The notes: a model not told the origin generated them from the letters alone. Positions 1 through 8,448 are shown, counted from the first letter of the stretch. The stretch is 64,000 nt of DNA from Pseudomonadota bacterium (GCA_016202695.1 JACQOE010000094.1:1-64000), one strand, 5' to 3'. Numbers and translations: made by a program.

Positions 1-22
1 CCTGACGTCTATACTTTCACTC

Positions 23-117
23 GTCACCCCGGCCGAGCAAAGCGAGAGCCGGGGTCTATCGCGCCACTGGAGAGATGGACCCCGGGTCGCGCGGCTTCGC
101 CGCTTGCCCGGGGTGAC
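23..117. repeat. Palindromic intergenic repeat, copy 1
   Basis: A 95-bp block begins with GTCACCCC and ends with GGGGTGAC. It contains two imperfect hairpin arms, one around positions 23-54 and one around 77-117. A second copy lies at 19103-19198. The two cores match as reverse complements, while the downstream flank (about 118-160, including CATCTGTTT and GATCCACTA) matches in direct orientation. It lies upstream of argE. Spurious ORFs through it encode peptides of the kind seen in alphaproteobacterial intergenic repeats. Confidence 0.75.
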
Positions 118-214
118 GATGACCGAGACGGTGGGACTCATCTGTTTGGTTCGATCCACTAGCCGAACGACGCCGGCGCCGCGACGGGCGGCGGGCGGGT
201 GCGGGGAGCGCCGA

Positions 215-1381
215 GTGGCGGGACAACGCTACGGCACGATCGAGATGATCGCGCGGCTGGTGGCCTTCGACACCACCAGCCGCAACTCCAACCTCGACTG
301 CGTCGCCTTCATCCGCGACTACCTCGCCGGCTTCGGCGTCGAGAGCGAGCTGTTCCCCGAGCCGGGGGGGAAGAAGGCGAACCTCTACGCCACCCTCGGG
401 CCCGGGGACCGGCCCGGGGTGGCCCTCTCCGGCCACCTCGACGTGGTGCCGGTCGACGGCCAGGCGTGGGACGGCGATCCCTTCCGCCTGGTCGAGAGGG
501 ACGGCCGCCTCTACGGCCGCGGGGCGGCCGACATGAAGGGATTCGTCGGCGCCGCCCTCGCCCTGGTGCCCGAGTTCCTGGCCCGGCTCCGCGACGTGCC
601 GCTGCACCTCTGTCTCTCCTTCGACGAGGAGCTGGGCTGCCGCGGGGTGCGCCATCTCATCTCCGGGATCGAGGGCCGGCCGCTCAAGCCGCGGGGCTGC
701 GTCGTCGGCGAGCCGACGGGGATGCGGGCCATCGCCGCCCACAAGGGCAAGGTCAGCATGCACTGCGAGGTGACCGGCCTCGAATGCCACTCGGCGGTCG
801 CCCACACCGGAGTCAACGCGGTCGAGTACGCCGCCCTGGTCATCGCCCATCTCAAGGCGATGGCCCGGCGGCTCGGCGCCGAGGGCCCCCTCGATCCCGA
901 GTTCGATCCCCCCTTCACCACCGCCCACACCGGCGTCGTCGCCGGCGGCACCGCGCTCAACATCGTCCCCGCCCGGGCGAGCTTCGACTTCGAGTTCCGC
1001 ACCCTTCCCGCCCACGACGGAGACGCGCTGGTGGCCGAGCTTCGCTCCTTCGCCGAGGGCGCGCTCCTGCCCGAGATGCGGGCGGTGCACCCCGGGGCCG
1101 GGTTCGCCTGGCACGAGCTCTCGCGCATCCCGGCGCTGGCGGCGGACGAGGACGATCCCTTCACCCGGCTGGTTCTCGACCTCGCGGGGACGAAGCGCCC
1201 CGGCAAGGTTTCGTTCGGGACCGAGGCCGGTCTCTACCAGCAGGCCGGCATCCCGGCGATCGTCTGCGGCCCGGGCGAGATCGAGCAGGCGCACAAGCCC
1301 AACGAGTTCATCGCCCGCGAGCAGATCGCCGCCTGCGAGCGATTCCTCCTGTCGCTGGCCGATCGCCTCGCCGCGCTCTGA
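215..1381 (+). CDS. argE: Acetylornithine deacetylase (M20 family)
   Basis: Zinc-dependent hydrolase of the M20A family. It would remove the acetyl group from N2-acetylornithine in arginine synthesis, in the cytoplasm. Visible M20 motifs, numbered from the chosen start: GHLDVVPVDG with metal His near 74, DMKG with bridging Asp near 106, DEELGC with catalytic Glu near 138, then EPTGM and a C-terminal HKPNEF containing a metal His. The 388 residues fit ArgE (about 380-390). I chose GTG 215 because GGGGAG lies 6-7 nt upstream. The longer frame back to 104 runs through the palindromic repeat, and ATG 245 would cut into the first helix. The gene is followed after 5 nt by an aspartoacylase-like gene, so the pair is probably an operon of deacylases. 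Other M20 substrates, such as succinyl-diaminopimelate, cannot be excluded. Confidence 0.85.
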   Translation: MAGQRYGTIEMIARLVAFDTTSRNSNLDCVAFIRDYLAGFGVESELFPEPGGKKANLYATLGPGDRPGVALSGHLDVVPVDGQAWDGDPFRLVERDGRLYGRGAADMKGFVGAALALVPEFLARLRDVPLHLCLSFDEELGCRGVRHLISGIEGRPLKPRGCVVGEPTGMRAIAAHKGKVSMHCEVTGLECHSAVAHTGVNAVEYAALVIAHLKAMARRLGAEGPLDPEFDPPFTTAHTGVVAGGTALNIVPARASFDFEFRTLPAHDGDALVAELRSFAEGALLPEMRAVHPGAGFAWHELSRIPALAADEDDPFTRLVLDLAGTKRPGKVSFGTEAGLYQQAGIPAIVCGPGEIEQAHKPNEFIAREQIAACERFLLSLADRLAAL

Positions 1382-1386
1382 GAGCC

Positions 1387-2358
1387 ATGACCCCCTCGTT
1401 CGCCGAGCGCGCCCGCCCCTACCCGGTGGAGCTTGCCGCCCCCGACATCGGCGCCTATGCGCGGGGCAACACCGGCGTCCCCTACTTCACCACCCTCGAC
1501 AGCGGGCGCGCCGGCAGGCACGCGATGATCGTCGCGCTCGCCCACGGCAACGAGATCTCGGGCGCGGTGGCGCTCGACCGCCTGTTCCGCGAAGGCGTGC
1601 GCCCGGCGCGCGGCCGGATCACGCTCGGCTTCCTCAACCCGGCGGCATACGCCCTGTTCGATCCCGAAAGCCCGCTCGCCAGCCGCTACGTCGACGAGGA
1701 CTTCAACCGGCTGTGGGATACCGGCGTGCTGGAGAGCCGGCGCACGAGCGTCGAGATCGCCCGCGCGCGCGAGGTGCGCCCGCTGATCGCCGAGGCGGAC
1801 GCGCTGCTCGATCTCCACTCGATGCAGCATCCGGCCGAACCGATGATCCTCTGCGGGCCGACCGAGAAGGGGCGGAGCCTCGCCCGCGCGCTCGGCTACC
1901 CGGGCCTGGTCGTCGCCGACGCCGGCCACGCCGCCGGCCGGCGGCTGCGCGACTACGGCGCCTTCGCCATGCCCGAGAGCCCGCAGAACGCGCTCCTCGT
2001 CGAGTGCGGCCAGCACTGGCAGGGCCGGACCGCCGAGGTCGCCTTCGCCGCCGCACTGACCTTCCTTCGCCATCTCGGCGCGATCGACGCCGGCCCGGCG
2101 GAGCGCGCCCTCCCCCCGGGGCCGCGGCCCGATCCGCGCCTGGTCGAGGTCACCGACGCCGTCACCGTGCGCTCGAACGACTTCCGGTTCGTCCGTCCGC
2201 TCCGCGGCCTCGAAGTGATCGGGCGGGCCGGCACCCTGATTGCCCGCGACGGGCCGGTCGAGGTGCGCACGCCCTACGACCGGTGCGTGCTGATCATGCC
2301 CTCGACGCGCCTGCTGCCCGGCCAGACGGCGGTGCGGCTCGGCCGCTACGTCGCCTGA
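1387..2358 (+). CDS. Succinylglutamate desuccinylase/aspartoacylase family zinc hydrolase
   Basis: Zinc carboxypeptidase-fold (M14-like) deacylase of 323 residues. Motifs: HGNEISG (His near 53 and Glu near 56 as zinc ligands), LLDLHSMQ (third zinc ligand His near 144) and LLVECGQHW (candidate catalytic Glu near 206), in the order expected for AstE/AspA proteins. The C-terminal 80 residues form the beta-rich domain that narrows the active site in this family. The ATG lies 5 nt after the argE stop, so the genes are probably coupled. The family removes acyl groups from N-acyl amino acids, which fits the argE neighbour, but the substrate is not readable from sequence. No other ast-pathway gene lies nearby, so I do not call it astE. 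Confidence 0.8.
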   Translation: MTPSFAERARPYPVELAAPDIGAYARGNTGVPYFTTLDSGRAGRHAMIVALAHGNEISGAVALDRLFREGVRPARGRITLGFLNPAAYALFDPESPLASRYVDEDFNRLWDTGVLESRRTSVEIARAREVRPLIAEADALLDLHSMQHPAEPMILCGPTEKGRSLARALGYPGLVVADAGHAAGRRLRDYGAFAMPESPQNALLVECGQHWQGRTAEVAFAAALTFLRHLGAIDAGPAERALPPGPRPDPRLVEVTDAVTVRSNDFRFVRPLRGLEVIGRAGTLIARDGPVEVRTPYDRCVLIMPSTRLLPGQTAVRLGRYVA

Positions 2359-2628
2359 GCGCGCACCGCGCTCGCGCCGGTGCGACTGTCGAGCTTCGCG
2401 CATTTTACATGCATCGACGCCGCATGTTTCGGCGCGTACCGCGACAATATTTTCGTCGCCCGTCGCATGTTGCACGACGCGCGCACGCACGCGCGATGCG
2501 CGCAACGACGAACTTTTTCGAACATGACTTTACTCTTACAGGATTTTGTGGCTAAATCAGCCGTGGTACTACAAGCTACAGGTGATACGGACGAGTCCCG
2601 CATCCTGTAACCATGGAGAGACAACGGA
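2359..2628. promoter_or_regulatory. AT-richer leader upstream of histone-like gene
   Basis: This 270-nt gap is less GC-rich than its surroundings and holds no convincing gene. A 19-nt alternating purine/pyrimidine tract (2477-2495) could favour Z-DNA. A weak sigma70-like pair is TTGTGG (2546-2551) and TACAAG (2570-2575), 18 nt apart. A good Shine-Dalgarno, GGAGAG, sits at 2615-2620, eight nt before the ATG at 2629. The promoter call is tentative. Confidence 0.3.
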
Positions 2629-2835
2629 ATGGCCAAGAGCACGCGAACCAGAAAGACCGGTGCCTCCAGGTCGACCAAGGCGAAGACCGCGAAGAGGACG
2701 ACCCGGAGGAGCACCGCAGCCAAGACGAAGCGCGGCACCGCCAAGAAAAGGACAAGCGCGGCGAAGACCAAGCGCACGGCATCCAAGACCAGGAGGACTG
2801 CCCGCTCGCGCAAGGCGGCGAAGCCCGCGGGCTGA
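2629..2835 (+). CDS. Small lysine/arginine-rich histone H1-like protein
   Basis: A 68-residue protein made almost entirely of Lys, Arg, Ala, Thr and Ser, with KTK, AKKR and SKTRR-type repeats and no hydrophobic core. This composition matches bacterial histone-H1-like (HC1/AlgP-tail) nucleoid proteins, which bind DNA or RNA nonspecifically through an unstructured basic chain. The start is well supported: ATG with GGAGAG eight nt upstream. AAG and AAA codons are frequent, so local GC is lower than in neighbouring genes. It stands alone between an aspartoacylase gene and a convergent HAD gene. A similar basic tail is fused to RsmD at 47.7-48.0 kb. Function is inferred from composition only. Confidence 0.7.
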   Translation: MAKSTRTRKTGASRSTKAKTAKRTTRRSTAAKTKRGTAKKRTSAAKTKRTASKTRRTARSRKAAKPAG

Positions 2836-2920
2836 GGCCGGCGTCGTCGATTCGGAGACCCGCCCCTCCCCGCCGGGCATCGAGGCGCCGGGTGCCGGGC
2901 CGGGCGTTCACCAGAGTCCG

Positions 2921-3793
2921 CTACCAGCTCAGGGCGCCGAGCGCCGCGACCGGAAATTCACCGGTCCGCGCACAGAGCGCGGCGACGGCGGCGGGGTCGG
3001 GCGGGTCGCCTTCCTTCAGTCCCAGTTCGGCGGCATGGATGCCGCCGGTGATGAACGCCGCGGCGAGCCCCGCGCGGCGGGCGCCGGCGATGTCCGTGCG
3101 CAGGCTGTCGCCGACCACGAGCGCGCGGCGCGAGTCGGATAGGCCGAGCATTTCGAGAGCGCGGCGAAAGACCTCGGGATAGGGCTTGCCGCGGTAGGCG
3201 ACGCTCCCTCCCATCTCCTCGTAGACACGCGCCAGCATCCCGGCGCAGATCGCGCGCCGGCCCTGGCGAATCACCTCGTAGTCGGGATTGGCGCAGACCA
3301 TCGGCAGCCGCCGCGCCGCGGCACGCGCGAGAATCGGGCGATAGTCCCCGACCGTCTCGTCGAATCCCGCGGGCCCGGTGTTGAGCACGAACTCGGCCTC
3401 CTCGGGTGCGGCGACGAAATCGAGGGCGAGCCCCTCGGTCACGCTCGCGTCGCGCTCGCTGCCGAGATGGAAGCAGCGCCGCCCGAGCGCGGCGAACCAC
3501 GGGTCGCGCCGGCGCGCGAGCTCCTCGTGCACCGCCTCGCCCGAGGTGAGGATCGCGGAATAGAGCTCGGCCGGGATGCCCATCGCCGCCATCGCCGCCG
3601 CCACCACCGCCGAGCGGCGCGGGGCGTTGGAGAGGAAGGCGACGGCGCGGCCGCGGGCGCGCAGCCGCCGCAGACAGTCGATCGCGCCGGGATAGGGCGT
3701 GGTGCCGTCGTGGACCACGCCCCAGAGGTCGAGCACGAAGGCCTCGTAGCGCTCGGCGAGCGGCGCCAGGCCGGGGAGAACGGGAATCGCCAT
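2921..3793 (-). CDS. HAD superfamily (subclass IIA) hydrolase
   Basis: Cytoplasmic phosphatase-like protein of 290 residues. All four HAD motifs are visible: motif I DLWGVVHDG (nucleophile Asp22), motif II FLSNAPR, motif III Lys in YRGKPYPEVF, and motif IV VGDSLRTDIAGA. Between motifs II and III is the large cap of class IIA (NagD/CECR5-like) proteins. In motif I the second acidic residue is Trp, which I recall as usual for the TIGR01459-type alphaproteobacterial subgroup. I start at ATG 3793 rather than GTG 3805, because the extra four residues add nothing and neither start has a strong Shine-Dalgarno. The physiological substrate is unknown; sugar phosphates or nucleotides are typical of the class. 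It lies about 60 nt downstream of pyrD on the same strand and may be co-transcribed. Confidence 0.8.
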   Translation of the reverse strand: MAIPVLPGLAPLAERYEAFVLDLWGVVHDGTTPYPGAIDCLRRLRARGRAVAFLSNAPRRSAVVAAAMAAMGIPAELYSAILTSGEAVHEELARRRDPWFAALGRRCFHLGSERDASVTEGLALDFVAAPEEAEFVLNTGPAGFDETVGDYRPILARAAARRLPMVCANPDYEVIRQGRRAICAGMLARVYEEMGGSVAYRGKPYPEVFRRALEMLGLSDSRRALVVGDSLRTDIAGARRAGLAAAFITGGIHAAELGLKEGDPPDPAAVAALCARTGEFPVAALGALSW

Positions 3794-3851
3794 CGAGATT
3801 CGCACGCCGCCGCCGGGGGCCGGCGCCCTCGGCCTGCCGGCGCGCTCTGCC

Positions 3852-4970
3852 TCAGGCCGCGCGCGCGCGACCCTCGACCACGTCGGCGCCGACCGCCTCG
3901 GCGGGCCCGGCGAACCCGTCGGCCGAGAGGAGCCGGGCGAGATCGGCCTTGATCCGCCGGACCAGCGGCGGCCCCTCGTAGGCGAAGGCGGTGTAGACCT
4001 GCACCAGCGAGGCGCCGGCGCGGATCTTGCGGTAGGCGTCGAGTCCGGTGGAGACGCCGCCGCCGGCGATCAGCGGAATGCGCCCGCCCGACAGGCGGCA
4101 GACGCGCCGGAGCACATCGGTCGAGGGCGCATAGAGGGGCTCGCCGCTCAACCCTCCGGCCTCGTCGCGGTGCCGGTCGGTCAGCCCCGCCGGGCGCTTC
4201 ACCGTGGTGTTGGTGAGGATCAGCCCGTCGATGCGGTGCTGGAAGGCGACCTCGACCACGGCCGCGATCTCGGCGTCGTCGAGGTCGGGCGCGATCTTGA
4301 ACAGGAGCGCGGGCGCGCGCTCGGGCATGCACTCGCGCAACACCGCCCGGGCGTGGCCGGCGAGCGCGCCGAGGCGGTCGTGCGCCTGCAGGTCGCGAAG
4401 CCCCGGGGTATTGGGCGAGGAGACGTTGATCACCAGGTAGTCGGCGAGCCGGGCGAGGCCGCGGATGCCGGCGGCGAAGTCGGCCAGCGGATCGGCGCAG
4501 CCCTTGTTGATGCCTAGGTTGACCCCGAGCACGCCCGGCCGGGGCCCGGGCCGCTTCCGCCACGCGGCCAGCCGGGCCGCCACCGCCTCGAGCCCGTCGT
4601 TGGCGAAGCCGTTGCGGTTGATCAGCGCCCGGGCGGCGGGAAGCCGGAACAGCCGCGGCAAGGGGTTCCCGGGCTGGGCGAGCGGGGTCACGGTCCCCAC
4701 CTCGACCGACCCGAAGCCGAGGGCAAAGAGCGCGTCCACGGCCTCGGCGTTCTTGTCGAAGCCGGCGGCCATGGCCAGCGGATTTGCGAAGCCCCGCCCG
4801 AAGACCCGGACCGCCAGGACCGGCGGATCGGCCGGCGGCCCGGCGCGCCCCGGCCAGCGGAGCGGCACGAGCCCCGCCCTCATCGCCCGGAGGGCGAGAC
4901 GGTGGGCCGTCTCCGGCAGCAGCCGGAGGGCGAGCGGCATGATCAGATCCCAGGGGTCGAGGTGCGCCAC
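3852..4970 (-). CDS. pyrD: Dihydroorotate dehydrogenase (quinone), class 2
   Basis: FMN enzyme that oxidises dihydroorotate to orotate and passes electrons to membrane quinone, step four of UMP synthesis. The 372-residue length and the N-terminal helix with PETAHRLALRAM (membrane/quinone tunnel) are class 2 features. Also seen: GFGSVEVGTVTP, INRNGFAN, and NVSSPNTPGLRDLQ containing the class 2 catalytic Ser. FMN-site motifs follow: ILTNTT, IAGGGVSTG and a VYTAFAYEGP-like segment. The start is taken as GTG 4970, with AAGGGA about 8 nt upstream; ATG 4940 would remove part of the N-terminal helix. A 14-bp palindrome at 5048-5061 lies in its upstream region. Confidence 0.92.
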   Translation of the reverse strand: MAHLDPWDLIMPLALRLLPETAHRLALRAMRAGLVPLRWPGRAGPPADPPVLAVRVFGRGFANPLAMAAGFDKNAEAVDALFALGFGSVEVGTVTPLAQPGNPLPRLFRLPAARALINRNGFANDGLEAVAARLAAWRKRPGPRPGVLGVNLGINKGCADPLADFAAGIRGLARLADYLVINVSSPNTPGLRDLQAHDRLGALAGHARAVLRECMPERAPALLFKIAPDLDDAEIAAVVEVAFQHRIDGLILTNTTVKRPAGLTDRHRDEAGGLSGEPLYAPSTDVLRRVCRLSGGRIPLIAGGGVSTGLDAYRKIRAGASLVQVYTAFAYEGPPLVRRIKADLARLLSADGFAGPAEAVGADVVEGRARAA

Positions 4971-5163
4971 GGCCAGTCCCTTGGCAAAGGCTCGTTCGAG
5001 CTTGGGCCCGACCGGCGTCCCCGCTTGCGGACCCTACTAAACTTAGGGGATCGGACGATCCAAATCCACAGGAATTTGTGCTCCGGGGGCGGCCAGGAGC
5101 GGCCAGCGGCAGGAGAAAAAGAAAGATTCTCCCGAGATTTCCGGGACAGCGGTCCGACCCTTC

Positions 5164-5215
5164 GTCACCCCCGCGGAAGCGGGGGTCCATGGATGCCCGC
5201 TTTCGCGGGCATGAC
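5164..5215. repeat. REP-like double-hairpin repeat
   Basis: A 52-bp block beginning GTCACCCCCGC and ending GGGCATGAC. It holds two short hairpins, CCCCGC/GCGGGG with loop GGAA and GCCCGC/GCGGGC with a short T-rich loop, enclosed by complementary GTCA/TGAC ends. ORFs through it encode peptides such as RKRGSMDARFRGHD, a familiar artefact of a repeat widespread in proteobacterial intergenic DNA. Confidence 0.7.
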
Positions 5216-5264
5216 GAGTTGTGGTTGTCGCGACGAAGGCAACCTTCCCCGGAACTCCCGAATG

Positions 5265-5294
5265 AACCAAAAGAAACCCCGCCGGAGCGGGGTT
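5265..5294 (-). terminator. Rho-independent terminator
   Basis: Read on the minus strand, an 8-bp stem (AACCCCGC / GCGGGGTT, 5275-5294, four-base loop) is followed by TTTCTTTTGG. It lies about 60 nt past the stop of the secreted-protein gene at 5355-5678 and is the clearest intrinsic terminator in the window. Confidence 0.8.
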
Positions 5295-5354
5295 GTAGGT
5301 CAAGTGGGAGGGGAGGTCAACAAGAGGCCCCTTGGCCGGGGGCCGGGAGGAAAC

Positions 5355-5678
5355 TCACATGCCGATTCCGGCGAGCGCGGCCGGGTCGCGGGCCGGCACG
5401 CTCTCCCAGTACTCGCCGGCCGTGATCAGGCAGGAGAGGCCGTTGGGGCGGGTGAGCAGCACCGTAAACGAGCCGGACTCGGCGGCGAGCACCTCTATCA
5501 TCACCCCGCCGGAGGCCAGCCCGCGGGCGATCGGGTGCTCCTCGTAACTCTGCGCCAGCGCCTTCGCTATCTGCTCGCGCTCGCCGCAGGCGACCTGCTG
5601 GGCGCCTGCCGGGGCGAACCAAATCAGGGCCAGGGCAAGGCCGGCGAGGGCCGGGTATCCGTACTTCCTGTACCGCAT
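5355..5678 (-). CDS. Small secreted protein of unknown function
   Basis: A 107-residue protein with an N-terminal signal peptide: basic start RYRKYGY, then a hydrophobic run and a likely cleavage after APAGA. The mature part begins QQVACGEREQIAKALAQ and has two Cys (one in VACGE, one in LSCLI) that could form a periplasmic disulfide. The FTVLLTRPNGLSCLITAG and GEYWES stretches resemble small uncharacterised alphaproteobacterial exported proteins, but I cannot name a family. The start at ATG 5678 is decided by a strong AAAGGAG Shine-Dalgarno 7 nt upstream; the longer frame to 5759 has no such site. A clear terminator follows. Function unknown. Confidence 0.75.
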   Translation of the reverse strand: MRYRKYGYPALAGLALALIWFAPAGAQQVACGEREQIAKALAQSYEEHPIARGLASGGVMIEVLAAESGSFTVLLTRPNGLSCLITAGEYWESVPARDPAALAGIGM

Positions 5679-6090
5679 GGTTGGCTCCTTTCCTATCAAG
5701 GCCACCAGGTCGCCACCCTGTGCGCGTCTCTGGAAAAAGTTTCGCAACTTCCATGCCACATCGTAACGATCGTTCCCGCATAGGCGCCCGGACCGCGACC
5801 CCGCGGCTCTCGCCGGACCGTCGCCCAGGGCGCACGGCCGGGCTATTGTTCCGTTTTAGGAATAATTGATTGCAGAATGGTTAAGGGGGCCGGCGGCCGA
5901 GGGCGATGCCCCCCTCGCCTCCCGCCCGCCCCGGCGCCGGCCCCGGGCGGCGCCGCACCGGGCAAGATTTTCCCCCCCGGCCGGCCGAACTTGCCCATCC
6001 CCGGCGCCCCTTCTCCGGCGCCCGCCGGCGGGATCAATAACGATTCTATTCCTAGTGCGCCCCGGCGCGGCCTTATAAGAAGATGTTCCC
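5679..6090. promoter_or_regulatory. Divergent intergenic region with candidate operator
   Basis: This 412-nt region separates the secreted-protein gene (leftward) from the S24-fold regulator (rightward). A 22-bp palindrome at 5845-5866 has half-sites ATTGTTCC and GGAATAAT separated by six bases. A related half-site, ATTCC, recurs at 6048-6052. TTATAA at 6073-6078 could be a -10 box for the regulator gene, with AAGAAG just before its ATG. The palindrome is a plausible binding site for the regulator itself. No gene is visible here. Confidence 0.45.
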
Positions 6091-6723
6091 ATGCTGACCC
6101 ACGAGGACATCTGGCGGGCGATCGACCGTTTCGCCCAGGCCAACGGCCTCTCGCCCTCGGGCCTGGCGCGGCGCTCCGGCCTCGATCCCACCACCTTCAA
6201 CAAGAGCAAGCGCATCACCCGCGACGGCAAGCCGCGCTGGCCGAGCACCGAGAGCCTGGCCAAGATCCTCGCCGCCACCGGGCGCGGCATCGCCGACTTC
6301 GTCGCCTTCGTCGGCGAGGGCCGCGGGGGCGCGCCGCAGCGCCGGATTCCCCTGATCGCGCTGGCCCTCGCCCAGGCCCCCGACGCCTTCGACGCCGAGG
6401 GCCGGCCGGCCGGCGGCTCCTGGGACGAGATTCCCTTCCCCGACCTCGACTCCGCCGCCGCCTTCGCCGTCGAGATCGGCGGCGACGGCCTGACGCCGGT
6501 CTATCGCGACGGCGACGTGATCGTGGTCGTGCCGGGGGCGAGCCTCCGGCGCAGCGACCGGGTGCTGGTGCGCACCCGCGTCGGCGAGGTGCTGATCATG
6601 CGCCTCTCCCGCCAGAGCGCGCGGCGGGTCGAGCTGCGGGCCCTGGCCGGGAACGGACCGGCACGAACGCTGGCGGTCGAGGACATCGCCTGGATGGGCC
6701 GGGTGGTGTGGGCGAGCCAGTAG
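6091..6723 (+). CDS. HTH transcriptional regulator with S24/LexA-like C-terminal domain
   Basis: A 210-residue two-domain regulator. The N-terminal 70 residues carry an XRE-like HTH (SPSGLARRSGLDPTTFNKSK, then WPSTESLAKILAATG). The C-terminal part has the LexA/S24 beta fold, readable as VEIGGDGLTPVYRDGDVIVV followed by DRVLVRTRVGEVLIMRL. Aligned by eye with LexA (GDSM... and VKRL), the nucleophile Ser is replaced by Gly and the general-base Lys by Met. Self-cleavage is therefore not expected, and the domain would serve for dimerisation or sensing. The start is ATG with AAGAAG upstream. A candidate palindromic operator lies at 5845-5866. The regulon is unknown; autoregulation and control of the divergent secreted-protein gene are inferences. 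Confidence 0.8.
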   Translation: MLTHEDIWRAIDRFAQANGLSPSGLARRSGLDPTTFNKSKRITRDGKPRWPSTESLAKILAATGRGIADFVAFVGEGRGGAPQRRIPLIALALAQAPDAFDAEGRPAGGSWDEIPFPDLDSAAAFAVEIGGDGLTPVYRDGDVIVVVPGASLRRSDRVLVRTRVGEVLIMRLSRQSARRVELRALAGNGPARTLAVEDIAWMGRVVWASQ

Positions 6724-6746
6724 GGCGGTAGGACGGCGCCCCGCTC

Positions 6747-8333
6747 TCAGCCGGCGCCGGGGTTCTCGCCGGCGAGCGCCCGACGGATCAGCCGGCAGGT
6801 ATCGCTAAGCCCGTAGAGGGCGGCGAAGGAGCCGAAGCGGGGCCCCTCGCCCTGGCCGAGCAGAATCTCGTAGAGCGCCTTAAACCACGACCTGAGATCG
6901 GGGAAGGGATGGCGCTTGCCGACCTCGTAGACGACGGTCTGGATCGACTCGGCCGCGGCCGCGGCGGGCAGCGCCTCGAGCGCCGCCGCCAGCTCCTCGA
7001 GCGCGGCCCGCTCCTCGGGCGTCGGCGCGCGGTAGCGCTTGGCCGGGCGGACGAAGTCGCGGTAGTAGGCGATCGCGTGCCCCACCAGCCGGTCGAGGAT
7101 CGGCTCGCTCGCCGGCGTCGCCTCGGGCGCGTAGCGGGTGATGAAGCCCCACAGCACCGCCCGGTCCTCGGTGTTGCAGACGCTGGCGAGGTTGAGCAGC
7201 ACCGAGTAGGAGAGGTGCACGGTCTCGCGCGGGGGCTCGCCGGAATGGATGTGCCAGGCCGGGTTGGCGAGCCTCTCCGCCGGCTCCTGCTCCGGGTACT
7301 TGACGATCTGGGCGAGATAGTCGTCGACCGCGCGCGGGATGACGTCGAAGTAGAGCCGCTTGGCCTTGCGCGGGGCGTGGTACATGAAGAGGGAAAGGCT
7401 CTCCGCCGGCGCGTAAGTCAGCCACTCCTCGACCGCGAGGCCGTTGCCCTTCGACTTCGAGATCTTCTCGCCCTTCTCGTCGAGGAAGAGCTCGTAGGTG
7501 AAGCCTTCCGGCGGGCGCCCGCCGAGGAGGCGGCAGATCGCGCCCGAGAGCCGGACCGAGTCGATCAGGTCCTTGCCCGACATCTCGTAGTCGACCTGAA
7601 GCGCGTACCAGCGCATCGCCCAGTCCACCCGCCACTGGAGCTTGCAGCGCCCGCCGGTGACCGGGGTCTCGAACCGCTCGCCGCCCTCGTCGCGGAAGAC
7701 CACCGTCCCCCGGTCGGGATGCACCTCCTCGGCGGGGGCGTTCAGCACCCGCCCCGACTTCGGGCTCACGGGGAGGAAGGGGGAGTAGGTCTTCCGGCGC
7801 GCGTCGCGGAGCGCCGGCAGCACGATGCCAAGCACGCGCTCGTGGTTCTCCAGCACCTTGCGGAGCGCGGCGTCGAACCGGCCCGACTTGTAGCACTCGG
7901 TCGCGCTGACGAACTCGTAGTCGAAGCCGAAGGAGTCGAGGAAGGCGCGGAGCCGCGCGTTGTTGTGATGGCCGAAGCTCTCGTGGGTGCCGAAGGGATC
8001 GGGGATCGCGGTCAGCGGCTTGCCGAGATGCGCCGCCAGGATCTCGGCGTTGGGGATGTTCTCCGGCACCTTGCGGAGCCCGTCCATGTCGTCGGAGAAG
8101 GCGATGAGGCGGGTGGGAACGTCGGCGAGCACGCCGAAGGCGTGGCGGACCATGCTGGTCCGCACGACCTCGGCGAAGGTGCCGACGTGGGGCAGGCCCG
8201 AGGGCCCGTAGCCGGTCTCGAAGAGGACGTGGCCCTTCTCGGGCGGCGCCCCGCCGAGGCGGTCGAGGAGCTTCCTCGCCTCCTCGAACGGCCAGGCGCG
8301 GGACTTAAGCGCAAGGGCGCGGATCTCGCTCAT
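6747..8333 (-). CDS. lysK: Lysyl-tRNA synthetase, class I
   Basis: Charges tRNA(Lys) with lysine using the class I (archaeal-type) Rossmann-fold enzyme, which replaces the class II LysS in many alphaproteobacteria. The 528 residues include the HIGH-like signature in [13 protein letters not shown], a KMSKS-like [10 protein letters not shown] and the SDDMDGLRK segment, all typical. I start at ATG 8333 ([16 protein letters not shown]). The open frame continues upstream to 8726, but that part is a low-complexity shadow opposite the helicase gene. It ends 23 nt from the convergent S24-fold regulator. Confidence 0.93.
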   Translation of the reverse strand: MSEIRALALKSRAWPFEEARKLLDRLGGAPPEKGHVLFETGYGPSGLPHVGTFAEVVRTSMVRHAFGVLADVPTRLIAFSDDMDGLRKVPENIPNAEILAAHLGKPLTAIPDPFGTHESFGHHNNARLRAFLDSFGFDYEFVSATECYKSGRFDAALRKVLENHERVLGIVLPALRDARRKTYSPFLPVSPKSGRVLNAPAEEVHPDRGTVVFRDEGGERFETPVTGGRCKLQWRVDWAMRWYALQVDYEMSGKDLIDSVRLSGAICRLLGGRPPEGFTYELFLDEKGEKISKSKGNGLAVEEWLTYAPAESLSLFMYHAPRKAKRLYFDVIPRAVDDYLAQIVKYPEQEPAERLANPAWHIHSGEPPRETVHLSYSVLLNLASVCNTEDRAVLWGFITRYAPEATPASEPILDRLVGHAIAYYRDFVRPAKRYRAPTPEERAALEELAAALEALPAAAAAESIQTVVYEVGKRHPFPDLRSWFKALYEILLGQGEGPRFGSFAALYGLSDTCRLIRRALAGENPGAG

Positions 8334-8448
8334 GGGCCGCACCCTATAGGCGGGGGGCGGGGCGCCGTCAACCGCACCGCCCCGTTGCCGCGCCGTTAGC
8401 CCCCGCCGGCGCGGGCCCCTATAGTGGCGCCAGGACCGGACCCCGGCG

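Larger units (their letters stand above)
4971..5354. other. Intergenic region between pyrD and a small secreted protein gene
   Basis: This 384-nt stretch has no gene. It contains a perfect-arm palindrome (5048-5061), the double-hairpin repeat (5164-5215) and a Rho-independent terminator (5265-5294) for the gene to its right. Reading leftwards, TTTGGA and TTTAGT flank the palindrome 17 nt apart and could be a weak pyrD promoter. Confidence 0.5.

Noticed and set aside
148-157. tRNA T-loop-like GGTTCGATCC
   Set aside because: No acceptor, D-arm or anticodon stem can be drawn around it. The second repeat copy has a diverged version, so it is part of a repeat flank.
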